Source: Aquimarina algiphila
GTDB lineage: Bacteria > Bacteroidota > Bacteroidia > Flavobacteriales > Flavobacteriaceae
NCBI RefSeq assembly: GCF_007489275.1
Contig: NZ_VLNR01000013.1
Location: forward strand, 43,836-107,835
Length of the DNA: 64,000 nt
Direction: 5' to 3'
The notes under the pieces were generated by a model. That model was not told the origin of the DNA, did no database searches, and was given only the letters and a program-made list of their open reading frames with translations. Made by a program: the position numbers and the translations under genes. Positions 1 to 7,976 of the stretch are shown piece by piece. Positions within the stretch are counted from its first letter, which is position 1, and each line of letters begins with the position of its first letter.

Positions 1-1
1 G

Positions 2-745
2 CATTACTGTCCTAATTATGCAGGTTGCCCTCCACAGATTATTGGTCGCATACAACATTATATTTCGCGTAAAGCGATGGATATAGAAGGATTAGGAGGA
101 GAAACGGTGGCACTGCTAGTAAATGAAGGTCTGATTGCTAATTATGCTGATCTCTATGAGTTAAAAAAGGAACAGGTAATTCCGCTGGAAAGAATGGCAG
201 AGAAGAGTGCCGAAAACCTTATTGTGGGAATAGAAAAGTCTAAAGAAATTCCTTTTGAACGTGTTCTATTCGCCTTAGGAATTCGATATGTAGGAGAAAC
301 AGTGGCAAAGAAGTTAGCCAAACATTATAAGTTTATTGATGGTATTATTGCAGCATCAGAAGAAGAACTAGTAAATGTTGATGAGATAGGAATTAAAATA
401 GCTCAGAGTGTTATAGAATTTTTTGCATCTGATGAAAATAAGGCATTGGTTACTAGATTACAACAATATGGTGTTCAGTTAGAGGTTTCTGCAGAAAAAC
501 TGGCAAATCAAACAGATACGTTACAGGGTCAGACATTCGTGGTTTCAGGAGTGTTTGAAAAAGTATCTCGTAATGAGCTTAAAAAGCTAATTGAAGATAA
601 TGGAGGTAAAGTGTCAAGTTCTATCTCTTCTAAAACTTCTTTTATTGTTGCCGGTGCCAATATGGGACCAAGTAAATTAGAAAAAGCAAAAAAATTAGAA
701 GTTCCTATTATTAGCGAAGACGAATTTCTTGGTAAATTATCATGA
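2..745 (+). CDS. ligA: NAD-dependent DNA ligase LigA, C-terminal part (5' end outside window)
   Basis: The frame is open from base 2, so the N-terminal adenylation and OB domains lie outside the window. The visible part begins in the Cys4 zinc finger (HYCPNYAGCPPQ supplies the last cysteines). It continues through the helix-hairpin-helix region (MDIEGLG; ALGIRYVGETVAKKLA; VDEIGIKIAQSV) and ends in a BRCT domain (TFVVSGVFEKVSRNELKKLI, then IVAGANMGPSKLEKA). LigA seals nicks in duplex DNA using NAD+ and is essential in replication and repair. The first internal ATG at 77 is not the start, because the protein homology continues upstream of it. The stop overlaps the next start (ATGA), which suggests translational coupling to an unrelated membrane protein. 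Confidence 0.97.
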   Translation, partial: HYCPNYAGCPPQIIGRIQHYISRKAMDIEGLGGETVALLVNEGLIANYADLYELKKEQVIPLERMAEKSAENLIVGIEKSKEIPFERVLFALGIRYVGETVAKKLAKHYKFIDGIIAASEEELVNVDEIGIKIAQSVIEFFASDENKALVTRLQQYGVQLEVSAEKLANQTDTLQGQTFVVSGVFEKVSRNELKKLIEDNGGKVSSSISSKTSFIVAGANMGPSKLEKAKKLEVPIISEDEFLGKLS

Positions 746-1428
746 AAACAAGAACCCTCATTAAAATATTATTAATTATAACGGGGGGACTTTGCGTGTT
801 AAGTACAGCTATGCAATGGCCGGTTTTAGAATTCTATATAAAACCTACGACGGTGCCATTATTTTTTATGCTGTATTGGTTTAATACAAAGAAGATAGAT
901 GTTTTGTTTTTAATGGTTTTATTGCTTTGTTTTTTAGGAGATATATTTTTGTTGACAGATGTGGAGAATAGCTTTATGTATGTTTTGATGAGCTATAGTG
1001 TGTGTTACTTGTTATTGTTCTTTTTTTTATATAAAAACTATAAACCGATAGACTATGGCACAACGGATGTTGTTTATTTAAGTGTTTTCTGGGTTGCCTG
1101 GACTCTTATCGTATATGAGATTTATGAAGCTATTGAAGGATCAATGGGTGGGATTAAATTTTATGGACTAACGTATTTATTAATATTGTATTTTTTATTT
1201 ATAGGTGCTGTTTTTCAGTATGTCAATATTAGATCTACTAAGTCATTATGGTTTTTGATCGCGATACTCAATTTTGTTATAAGTGATTCCTGTTTTGCTT
1301 TGGATAAGTTTTATATTTCTTCTATAGAATTTGAAATTATAAATTCTATTTATCAGTTATTGGCCGTTTTCTTTTTAGTACAATTTCAAATAGCAAGTCC
1401 AGCTCCGTTAAAATTAAATAAGCTTTAA
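742..1428 (+). CDS. YhhN family (TMEM86/lysoplasmalogenase-like) membrane protein, copy 1
   Basis: A 228-residue protein of about eight hydrophobic segments. It keeps the YhhN-family landmarks: KPTTVPLF near residue 34, FLGDIFLL near residue 64, and SDSCFALDKFY near residue 181. Members of the family (TMEM86 in animals) hydrolyse the vinyl-ether bond of lysoplasmalogen. The two aspartates in the GD and SD motifs are the candidate catalytic residues, and both are present. The bacterial substrate is uncertain. It overlaps the ligA stop by 4 nt and heads a run of four similar genes. The family is called from motifs and length only. Confidence 0.72.
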   Translation: MKTRTLIKILLIITGGLCVLSTAMQWPVLEFYIKPTTVPLFFMLYWFNTKKIDVLFLMVLLLCFLGDIFLLTDVENSFMYVLMSYSVCYLLLFFFLYKNYKPIDYGTTDVVYLSVFWVAWTLIVYEIYEAIEGSMGGIKFYGLTYLLILYFLFIGAVFQYVNIRSTKSLWFLIAILNFVISDSCFALDKFYISSIEFEIINSIYQLLAVFFLVQFQIASPAPLKLNKL

Positions 1429-1579
1429 TTAAGGTGTTGTGTAGAGTCTTTTTTTGTTTGATTTTTCCCAAAATTTTTGTTCTTGTAAAATTTAGTATAT
1501 TGTGTAAGGGAAAAAAATGATTGTATAACAAAGTGTTTGGATTTAAAAAAAGTCAAATTTCAAGCACAAAATATAGTTA

Positions 1580-2275
1580 ATGAATGGAGAGAAACTACTA
1601 AAGCTTTTAATTTCTTTTTTGATTATCTTACAAGTGCTTGGTTTTGTGTTTGAAAATGAGTTTTTAAACACATACAGTAGCATACTTCTTTTGATATCAA
1701 TAATCACACTTTATTTCATAAGTACTAGACAGGTACAGGTGTATAAGGTAATCATTCTGTTGATCTTCTTTATACGAGAATTGATTGTTTTTTGTGAAAT
1801 TGAAGAAGTTGTTAAATTTCAAATAATAGGACATATGATTGCTTATGTTCTAATGTTTTACTTCTTGTATTATAATCATAAGTCATTTAAGTACAATAGA
1901 AGGGATGTCTTTACATTGGTGCTAGGTAGTTCTTTATATACTGTTATATTTTTCATAGCATATATGGAGCTAGAAGAACCTATGGGAGAACTCAAAATAC
2001 TAGGGTTTCTTTATTTATTACTAATTTATATGTTGCTCATAATAGGAGCAATGCATTATATTAATATAAGATCAGAAAAATCACTTTGGTTTTTTTTATC
2101 GATGTTAAATTTTGCATTTGGTAATTTCATGTTCTTAATAGATAGGTTTTATCTTGAGTCTTTTGAGCTTAAGTTACTTATGTTGATATGTGAACCCATT
2201 GCTCTCGTTTTTTTAGTACATTATATGATAACAAAATCTTTGATTCTTAAGGCTGAAGAGTTTGAAGGTTTTTGA
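1580..2275 (+). CDS. YhhN-like membrane protein, divergent copy 2
   Basis: A 231-residue multi-spanning protein clearly related to the preceding gene. The segment GAMHYINIRSEKSLWFFLSM matches copy 1 GAVFQYVNIRSTKSLWFLIA, and FLIDRFYLES matches FALDKFYISS. The first motif aspartate (GD) is not recognisable, and the SD motif reads GN. If copy 1 is an enzyme, this copy has probably lost that chemistry. It lies 151 nt after copy 1, in an AT-rich gap without a clear terminator. The ATG at 1580 is the only sensible start. Confidence 0.7.
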   Translation: MNGEKLLKLLISFLIILQVLGFVFENEFLNTYSSILLLISIITLYFISTRQVQVYKVIILLIFFIRELIVFCEIEEVVKFQIIGHMIAYVLMFYFLYYNHKSFKYNRRDVFTLVLGSSLYTVIFFIAYMELEEPMGELKILGFLYLLLIYMLLIIGAMHYINIRSEKSLWFFLSMLNFAFGNFMFLIDRFYLESFELKLLMLICEPIALVFLVHYMITKSLILKAEEFEGF

Positions 2276-2302
2276 TGTTTAATACGAAAGAATTAAGTAT
2301 TG

Positions 2303-2995
2303 ATGACAGAGAAACTAACATACCGATTATTCTACCTAACAGGAATACTTACTTTGATTGTGTCAATTTTTGCGGAGAAATTGATCATTTTCTTTAAGCC
2401 TTCTGTGATTATTTCACTGTGTATTTTATATCTGATAAAAGCAAAACGAAAAAATTACTTGGTTATATTTACAATGCTATTAATTATGGTCTTGGAGATT
2501 TTAACTAGTAAAGATTTTATCCGTTACTTTAGAATTCTTAACATTTTACTTTCAGTATACTATATACTTAATATCATTTTACTTTGGAAAAGTTTAAAAA
2601 AGATAAAGGTTCAATTCAAGAAAATTTTCACGGTTCAATTGATAATAACTATGTTGCTTATCATGTATGTTCTGTTTTCTGTCGCAGATTTAATTTTACC
2701 TCAAGTATACGATCATAAGTTCTATCTTTTTGTATTAATAGCTTGTTTTACTTCTTTTATAGGGCTTTGCTATTATATTTATTTAAATAGTAAAACAATT
2801 ATCAGTTCTTCCTTAATGGTTGCTGCTTCCTGCTTTTTAATAGTGAATATAGTTACAGCACTTGATAACCTTTATGTTTCTTTAGAGGTGTTTGTGTTAA
2901 TAATAAACCTATTACAGATTTCGGGTCAATTTTTCTTAATTAAGTTTTTCATAGAACAGCAGAATTTAGTTCCGGTAAATGATGATTATTTCTAA
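2303..2995 (+). CDS. YhhN-like membrane protein, divergent copy 3
   Basis: About 230 residues in several hydrophobic helices, sharing the array architecture: FKPSV near residue 33 (compare KPTTV in copy 1) and ALDNLYVSLEVF near residue 193 (compare ALDKFYISSIEF). Neither the GD nor the SD motif is preserved; the last reads VNIVTALD. I start it at ATG 2303 rather than the TTG one codon upstream. It follows copy 2 by 27 nt, so the two are probably co-transcribed. Function unknown; membership of the YhhN group is inferred from its neighbours and residual motifs. Confidence 0.65.
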   Translation: MTEKLTYRLFYLTGILTLIVSIFAEKLIIFFKPSVIISLCILYLIKAKRKNYLVIFTMLLIMVLEILTSKDFIRYFRILNILLSVYYILNIILLWKSLKKIKVQFKKIFTVQLIITMLLIMYVLFSVADLILPQVYDHKFYLFVLIACFTSFIGLCYYIYLNSKTIISSSLMVAASCFLIVNIVTALDNLYVSLEVFVLIINLLQISGQFFLIKFFIEQQNLVPVNDDYF

Positions 2996-3054
2996 GAGGA
3001 AAGCATTAAGGAAATAAATATCTAGTAGTTGAAGTGTAATTTTTTTAAATATTC

Positions 3055-3759
3055 TTGAAAAAAACAAGCATTACATATTTGTTCTTCTGTCTCACTTTCT
3101 TGATGGTTATATGGGTCGCCGTTTTTCTTGATAAATGGTTGTTGATTTATGTAAAGCCATTTGTTCCTTTGTCGTTGGTTTTGTTGTATTTAAAATCAGT
3201 AAAAAGGATACGTTTTCTATTTCCTTTAAGTATGGTCATTATTGCTGTCACTGATATTTTAATATATGTAGATTTTGTAAAGTATTATATTCTTATCTCT
3301 ATACTTATTGCTTTGTTTTATGTCTTGTGCATACTCATGTTAAAGCGCTATGTTAATAAGAAAGATGTTAAATTAAGTATGTTGTTTTCTCCTCCGGTGA
3401 TAATTAGTACTCTATTAATTGCATATTTAATATTTTCTGTAACCGAATTGGTGTTGCCTAAGATTATAAATGATATTAAAGCTACAGTATTAATAATAGT
3501 TAGTGCACTTTTATTCTCTGGGGTAAGTTTTTTTATTTATTTGTCCGATCGTTATGAAAAATCAATTTACCTTTTTATAGCTACATGTTGTACTTTGTTT
3601 GTGGATTTTCTCTTGGCTATAAATGAATTTTATTTTTATAATAGGGTATTTACCGTGCTTATTAATATCGCAGAAATAGGGGGGATTTACTTTTTTGTAA
3701 GTTTTTTTATTGAAACAAAGCGCATAGATTCATCGTCAAAAGAGGAGGGGCATTTTTAA
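3055..3759 (+). CDS. YhhN-like membrane protein, divergent copy 4 (TTG start)
   Basis: A 234-residue polytopic membrane protein, the last of the tandem set. It has VKPFVPLSL (compare IKPTTVPLF in copy 1). Unlike copies 2 and 3 it keeps an acidic residue at both motif positions: AVTDILIY and LFVDFLLAINEFYF. The only upstream in-frame start before the first helix is TTG at 3055, directly followed by KKTSITY; an internal ATG would remove part of helix 1. The 60-nt gap to copy 3 has no terminator I can recognise. Function unknown. Confidence 0.65.
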   Translation: MKKTSITYLFFCLTFLMVIWVAVFLDKWLLIYVKPFVPLSLVLLYLKSVKRIRFLFPLSMVIIAVTDILIYVDFVKYYILISILIALFYVLCILMLKRYVNKKDVKLSMLFSPPVIISTLLIAYLIFSVTELVLPKIINDIKATVLIIVSALLFSGVSFFIYLSDRYEKSIYLFIATCCTLFVDFLLAINEFYFYNRVFTVLINIAEIGGIYFFVSFFIETKRIDSSSKEEGHF

Positions 3760-3882
3760 AATTGTTTCTTCTGGATAAATCAAAGTTTTTATCTGGTGTT
3801 TATAATTTATATTCGTAAATATTTTTAGGCTTCAATATCACTAATTAAAGACTTTGATAAAGAATAATAAAAGAAGAGGGTA

Positions 3883-4097
3883 GTGTTCAAAAAAAACATG
3901 CTACAACAATAGGAATCATTTTACCGTTTAAAGATCAGGTTATTTTAATCGAAAAAAATGGGGGCTATTTGGGAATCGATTTAATTGGATATTCGAGAGA
4001 TTTTGAATCTTTATTTTCTGTAGAACGATATAAGGTTTTATATCGTATTGAAATTCAGGTTGTTCCTTTTGAGTTGTGTGACTTGGTATTTTGGTAA
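3883..4097 (+). pseudogene. Short unrecognised reading frame, possibly frameshifted at an A8 run
   Basis: An open frame from about 3861 to the TAA at 4095-4097 reads sensibly (HATTIGIILPFKDQVILIEK, then GGYLGIDLIGYSRDF and FELCDLVFW) but has no start codon. In the neighbouring frame a GTG at 3883 follows a purine-rich AAGAAGAGGG. After four codons a run of eight A (3889-3896) is reached, and one extra A would join the two frames. This is either a small gene broken by a 1-nt deletion, a slippage-dependent gene, or a remnant. I do not recognise the product. Confidence 0.3.
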
Positions 4098-4180
4098 AAA
4101 CATAAAAGAAAAACTGATGGATAGATATAGATATTCTGGGATGATTTAGTTTTTGATTTTTCTTATATCTTCATAGATGA

Positions 4181-4207
4181 TTGTAAACTGTAAAATAGCT
4201 ACATTTG
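4181..4207 (+). promoter_or_regulatory. Bacteroidota promoter upstream of the DUF6913-dapA operon
   Basis: TACATTTG (4200-4207) matches the -7 box TAnnTTTG exactly. A TTG lies 16 nt upstream at 4181-4183 as a possible -33 element. The expected leader to the ATG at 4231 is about 18 nt. Confidence 0.5.
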
Positions 4208-4230
4208 TGGCTTATTAATTTTTTTAATAA

Positions 4231-4755
4231 ATGATTTTAAAGGGTCTTAAAAGAAATGCAATAAAGAAAAGTATCGATGCTCATCTAAAGAAAAGAGATG
4301 CTGAATCTAGAAGTATTTCTAATCTTAAGACACTAGCAGTTCTTATAGATGCGTCGCATTCTATCAATATTATTTCATTATTGAAACTAGCTAACGAATT
4401 AGGAGTTAGTTCTGGGGCGCTTAAAGTAATGGGGTACAAAGAAGATCAAAAAGATATTGAAGATGATAAGGATACGGCTTATTATAATGACAAAAGTTTT
4501 GGAGTTAATGGGGCAGTAAAAAGTAGATCTTTGCAAGAATTCATAAATAAAGATTATGATGTTTTGATTAATTTTTATGGAAAAGATAAAATGGAATTAA
4601 ATTATGTTGCAGCTGCTTCCAAAGCCAAATTAAAAGTAGGTTTTGCAGATGTGGATAATCGAATCAATGATTTAATTATTGGAGCTACAACCGATGATGC
4701 TAACCTTTTTATATCAGAGCTTAAGAAATATTTAAAAATTTTACAGATTATATAG
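4231..4755 (+). CDS. DUF6913 family protein
   Basis: A 174-residue soluble protein with a basic N-terminus (KGLKRNAIKKSIDAHLKKR), an alternating hydrophobic segment TLAVLIDAS near residue 35, and DYDVLINFYGKDKMELNYVAA near residue 110. This small Bacteroidota family has no assigned function. It has no signal peptide or membrane helix and is likely cytoplasmic. The gene ends one base before the dapA start, so the pair is almost certainly translated from one mRNA. That suggests, but does not show, a link to lysine or cell-wall metabolism. Confidence 0.75.
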   Translation: MILKGLKRNAIKKSIDAHLKKRDAESRSISNLKTLAVLIDASHSINIISLLKLANELGVSSGALKVMGYKEDQKDIEDDKDTAYYNDKSFGVNGAVKSRSLQEFINKDYDVLINFYGKDKMELNYVAAASKAKLKVGFADVDNRINDLIIGATTDDANLFISELKKYLKILQII

Positions 4756-4756
4756 T

Positions 4757-5629
4757 ATGAGTACTTTTCTTAGAGGGACAGGTGTAGCATTAGCTACTCC
4801 TTTTAATATAGATGGTTCAATAGATTATCAAGGAGTAACTTCTCTTGTTAATTTTTGTATAGAAGGTAAAGTAGAGTATTTAGTGGTTTTAGGAACTACT
4901 GCAGAATCGGTTACTTTAACCAAAGAAGAAAAGAAGAGTTTAATAACTCATATCATAGAAGTGAATAATAAAAGACTTCCTCTGGTAATTGGTGTGGGAG
5001 GTAATAATACTTCAGCTATTCTTGATGAAATGAAAGAGGTTAATGTTTCAGAATTTGATGCGATTCTTTCTGTTGTTCCTATGTATAATCGACCAACTCA
5101 AGAAGGGATTTATCAACACTATAAGGCTATAAACGATGCGGCAAAATTACCAGTATTGCTGTATAATGTGCCTTCTCGAACAGGAACAAATATGACAGCA
5201 GACACAACATTGCGTTTGGCTCAATTAGATAATATTATTGGTATTAAAGAGGCTGTTGGTGATTTTACACAGGTGTTGAAGATTATCAAAGATAAACCAA
5301 AAAACTTTCTTGTAATTTCTGGAGATGATGCTCTGGCTTTACCAGCTGTTGCTGCTGGAGGGGATGGTGTTATTAGTGTAGTGGGACAGGGGTTTCCAGA
5401 ATCTTTTTCAGAAATGATACGATTAGGGTTGTCTGGAGAAACAAAAAAAGCTTTTGATATTTTATATCAACTTTTACCGGTTCTGGATTATGCTTTTGAA
5501 GAAGGAAACCCTGCCGGAATAAAGCATGTTTTGAAGGTAAAAGGAGTATGCGATGATTATGTGCGTTTACCATTAGTAAAAGTATCACAAAGCTTATCTC
5601 ATAAAATAAAAGAGTATATTGAAGATTAA
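4757..5629 (+). CDS. dapA: 4-hydroxy-tetrahydrodipicolinate synthase
   Basis: DapA condenses pyruvate with aspartate semialdehyde, the first committed step to meso-diaminopimelate and lysine. At 290 residues it has the usual family length. The Schiff-base lysine is K164 in GIKEAVGD. The catalytic Tyr is Y136 in LLYNVPSRTG with R141 beside it, and the GTT motif is T47-T48. Y110 in VVPMYNRP fits the tyrosine donated across the dimer. It is a cytoplasmic TIM-barrel enzyme. It follows DUF6913 with 1 nt between genes and precedes a potassium channel by 14 nt. Confidence 0.96.
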   Translation: MSTFLRGTGVALATPFNIDGSIDYQGVTSLVNFCIEGKVEYLVVLGTTAESVTLTKEEKKSLITHIIEVNNKRLPLVIGVGGNNTSAILDEMKEVNVSEFDAILSVVPMYNRPTQEGIYQHYKAINDAAKLPVLLYNVPSRTGTNMTADTTLRLAQLDNIIGIKEAVGDFTQVLKIIKDKPKNFLVISGDDALALPAVAAGGDGVISVVGQGFPESFSEMIRLGLSGETKKAFDILYQLLPVLDYAFEEGNPAGIKHVLKVKGVCDDYVRLPLVKVSQSLSHKIKEYIED

Positions 5630-5643
5630 TAGTTTTCATAGTA

Positions 5644-6573
5644 ATGGCTAAAAGAATAAAAGATCCGGGAATAGGTAAGTCCTCAAATAAACACGCCAAA
5701 CGATTTATAAATCAAGATGGATCTTTTAATATAAAACATGTCAATAGACCTAGTTCTTTATCAGAGAGTTATAATTACTTAATTAGTATTAGTTGGACAA
5801 AATTCTTTCTTTGGGTAGTACTAGGGTATACTTTGATCAATTCTATATTTGCACTTATTTATACTCTATTTGGAATTTCTAATATTGCGGATCCGACAGG
5901 TAATTTTTTTAGAGATTTTTTAAAAGCATTCTTTTTTTCGGCACAAACAATTACTACTGTTGGTTATGGAGCTATGGCTCCAAAAGGATTGCTTTTTGGA
6001 ATTATATCTTCTTTTGAAGCGCTTATAGGATTACTGAGTTTTTCATTTATTACAGGATTGTTATATGGTAGATTCTCTAAGCCTAGAGCCAATATTAGAT
6101 TTAGTAACACTATAGTTCTTCGAGAACACAATGAAGTATATTCTATTATGTTTAGATTGATGAGTAGAAGTACTAATGTAATGATTCGGCCCAAAATAGA
6201 AGCAACGCTAGCTTTGTCTCAAGAAGATAAAGAAGGGGAGTATGTAAACAGTTTTTATAAATTAAAATTAGAACGAGATTCTATTACCTATTTACCTACA
6301 ACTTGGACTATAGTTCATCCAATAGATAAGTTGAGTCCATTAGCAAAATTTGAAAGAAAACAACTGCCAGAATTAAACGGAGAAATTCTTATTCTTGTAA
6401 GTTATTATGATGAATCTTTTGCTCAAGAAGTGCATCAAGTGCATTCATACGAACTAAAAGATGTAATACAGGGGCAAAATTTTGTTTCTGCATTCTATTA
6501 TGATGATGAAGGGTATACTATTCTTGACCATAATAATCTTGATAAAACCATAAATAATACAGCACATAAATAG
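5644..6573 (+). CDS. Inward-rectifier type potassium channel (KirBac-like)
   Basis: A 309-residue channel with two membrane helices (about residues 50-78 and 112-140) flanking a pore loop with the selectivity filter TVGYG at 105-109. The C-terminal half is a soluble beta-rich domain typical of the Kir cytoplasmic immunoglobulin-like domain (FSNTIVLREHNEVYSIMFR, TWTIVHPIDKLSPLAKF, LVSYYDESFAQEVHQVHSY). Such tetramers conduct K+ across the inner membrane and are gated by the cytoplasmic domain and lipids. It lies 14 nt after dapA on the same strand, probably co-transcribed by chance of position. Confidence 0.92.
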   Translation: MAKRIKDPGIGKSSNKHAKRFINQDGSFNIKHVNRPSSLSESYNYLISISWTKFFLWVVLGYTLINSIFALIYTLFGISNIADPTGNFFRDFLKAFFFSAQTITTVGYGAMAPKGLLFGIISSFEALIGLLSFSFITGLLYGRFSKPRANIRFSNTIVLREHNEVYSIMFRLMSRSTNVMIRPKIEATLALSQEDKEGEYVNSFYKLKLERDSITYLPTTWTIVHPIDKLSPLAKFERKQLPELNGEILILVSYYDESFAQEVHQVHSYELKDVIQGQNFVSAFYYDDEGYTILDHNNLDKTINNTAHK

Positions 6574-6781
6574 AAAATTGTCCTTCAAAAGGATATGGAT
6601 GAATCTAAATGTTCTAAAATAGAGAGTGAATAAACTTAATTCTGCAACAAAGCTTTAATTATATAGTTATTGAAATAAGTCAAAATTGTTAAGTTTACAG
6701 TAAACTTAGATATATTTTGAGCAATTCTATCCAAAATTAAAGAACAATATATGAGGATAGATGAATTGATGAATTAAAGTT

Positions 6782-6811
6782 TTTGTAATACGGCAGAAAT
6801 ATATACTTTTG
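6782..6811 (+). promoter_or_regulatory. Promoter of the bamD-rpoZ-coaBC-porD operon
   Basis: TTTG at 6782-6785 and TACTTTTG at 6804-6811, 18 nt apart, match both elements of the Bacteroidota promoter. The box overlaps the TTG at 6809, so that TTG cannot be the bamD start. This supports ATG 6830. Confidence 0.7.
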
Positions 6812-6829
6812 CCAGATGTTTTTTTAGCT

Positions 6830-7624
6830 ATGATGAGATTATTGTATTTATTTGTTTTTGTATTATTTTTAGGGTCTTGTAGTGAGTATCAAAAGGTGCT
6901 TAGAGGTGAAGATTTAGCTGCAAAATATAAAACTGCCGAAGAATTGTACAAAAAAGAGAAGTACAAGAAAGCTTTGCGTTTATTCGAACAGATTGTACCT
7001 CAATATCGAGGCAAGCCACAAGCAGAAAGAATAATGTACTATTATGCTGATACATACTATCAGTTAGAAGATTTTTATCTTGCGGGATATCAATTTGAGA
7101 GATTTGCAAAGTCTTATCCTAAAAGTCAAAAAAGGGAAGATGCATCATATAAAGGAGCAAAAAGTTATTATGAATTATCTCCCAGATATAGTTTGGATCA
7201 AGAAGATACTGATAAGGCACTCGAAAAACTTCAGGCATATATAAATACGTATCCTGATAGTGAAAGATTAAAAGAGGCTAATGCTTTAGTGGCTGAGCTT
7301 AGAACTAAGAAGGAGAAAAAAGCATATGAAATAGCAAAACAAAATCATCATCGCGAAGATTATAAAGTTGCTATTGCAGCATTTGATAATTATTTGGTTG
7401 ATTATCCAGGTTCTTCTTTTAGAGAAAAAGTATTATATTACAAGTTAGAATCTGAATACCTTCTTGCTATAGGAAGTTATCAAAGCTTAGTAAAAGAGAG
7501 ACTTACAGTAGCTCAAGGGTATTATAATAACTATAAGAAGTATTATAAAACTGAAGGTGAATATATTGAAAAGGCAGATGAGATAGGAGAAGATATAAAA
7601 TCAAGATTAGAACAATTCAAATAG
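6830..7624 (+). CDS. bamD: Outer membrane protein assembly factor BamD (lipoprotein)
   Basis: BamD is the essential lipoprotein of the beta-barrel assembly machinery that inserts outer membrane proteins. The start is ATG 6830 (or 6833), giving MMRLLYLFVFVLFLGSCSEY, a lipoprotein signal with the lipobox LGSC. A TPR array follows: TAEELYKKEKYKKALRLFEQ, then YYYADTYYQLEDFYLAGYQF, then ALEKLQAYINTYPDSERL, then VAIAAFDNYLVDYPGSSFRE. Its length, about 264 residues, is typical. It heads a cluster with rpoZ and coaBC, an arrangement common in Flavobacteriaceae. Confidence 0.92.
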   Translation: MMRLLYLFVFVLFLGSCSEYQKVLRGEDLAAKYKTAEELYKKEKYKKALRLFEQIVPQYRGKPQAERIMYYYADTYYQLEDFYLAGYQFERFAKSYPKSQKREDASYKGAKSYYELSPRYSLDQEDTDKALEKLQAYINTYPDSERLKEANALVAELRTKKEKKAYEIAKQNHHREDYKVAIAAFDNYLVDYPGSSFREKVLYYKLESEYLLAIGSYQSLVKERLTVAQGYYNNYKKYYKTEGEYIEKADEIGEDIKSRLEQFK

Positions 7625-7639
7625 AAAATAAAGTAGAAG

Positions 7640-7972
7640 ATGGATTTGAAAAAAAGTAATGCGCCGGTAAACACAACTACTATCGATAAAAACCGTATAG
7701 ATCAACCAACAGATAATATCTATGAAGCGATTTCGGTTATATCAAAAAGAGCAACACAAATCAATACAGATATCAAGAAAGAACTTCTTGAGAAATTGGA
7801 TGAATTTGCTACTTATAATGATAGCTTAGAAGAAATCTTTGAGAATAAAGAACAAATAGAAGTTTCTAAGTTTTATGAAAGATTACCAAAGCCACATGCA
7901 TTAGCTGTACAAGAATGGTTAGAAGGTAAGATTTATCATAGAAATACAAAGGCAGACACAGAATCTTTATAA
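7640..7972 (+). CDS. rpoZ: DNA-directed RNA polymerase omega subunit
   Basis: A 110-residue Bacteroidota-type omega subunit, which assists folding and assembly of beta' into RNA polymerase. The conserved core is NIYEAISVISKRATQINTDIKKEL at about residues 27-50, followed by an acidic linker and KPHALAVQEWLEGKIYHR. It begins 15 nt after bamD and stops 4 nt before coaBC, so all three are probably one transcript. The family assignment rests on the core motif and on this gene order. Confidence 0.9.
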   Translation: MDLKKSNAPVNTTTIDKNRIDQPTDNIYEAISVISKRATQINTDIKKELLEKLDEFATYNDSLEEIFENKEQIEVSKFYERLPKPHALAVQEWLEGKIYHRNTKADTESL

Positions 7973-7976
7973 ATCT

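Noticed and set aside
6809..6829. TTG start for bamD
   Set aside because: The TTG is inside the -7 promoter box TACTTTTG, and the lipoprotein signal begins at ATG 6830.
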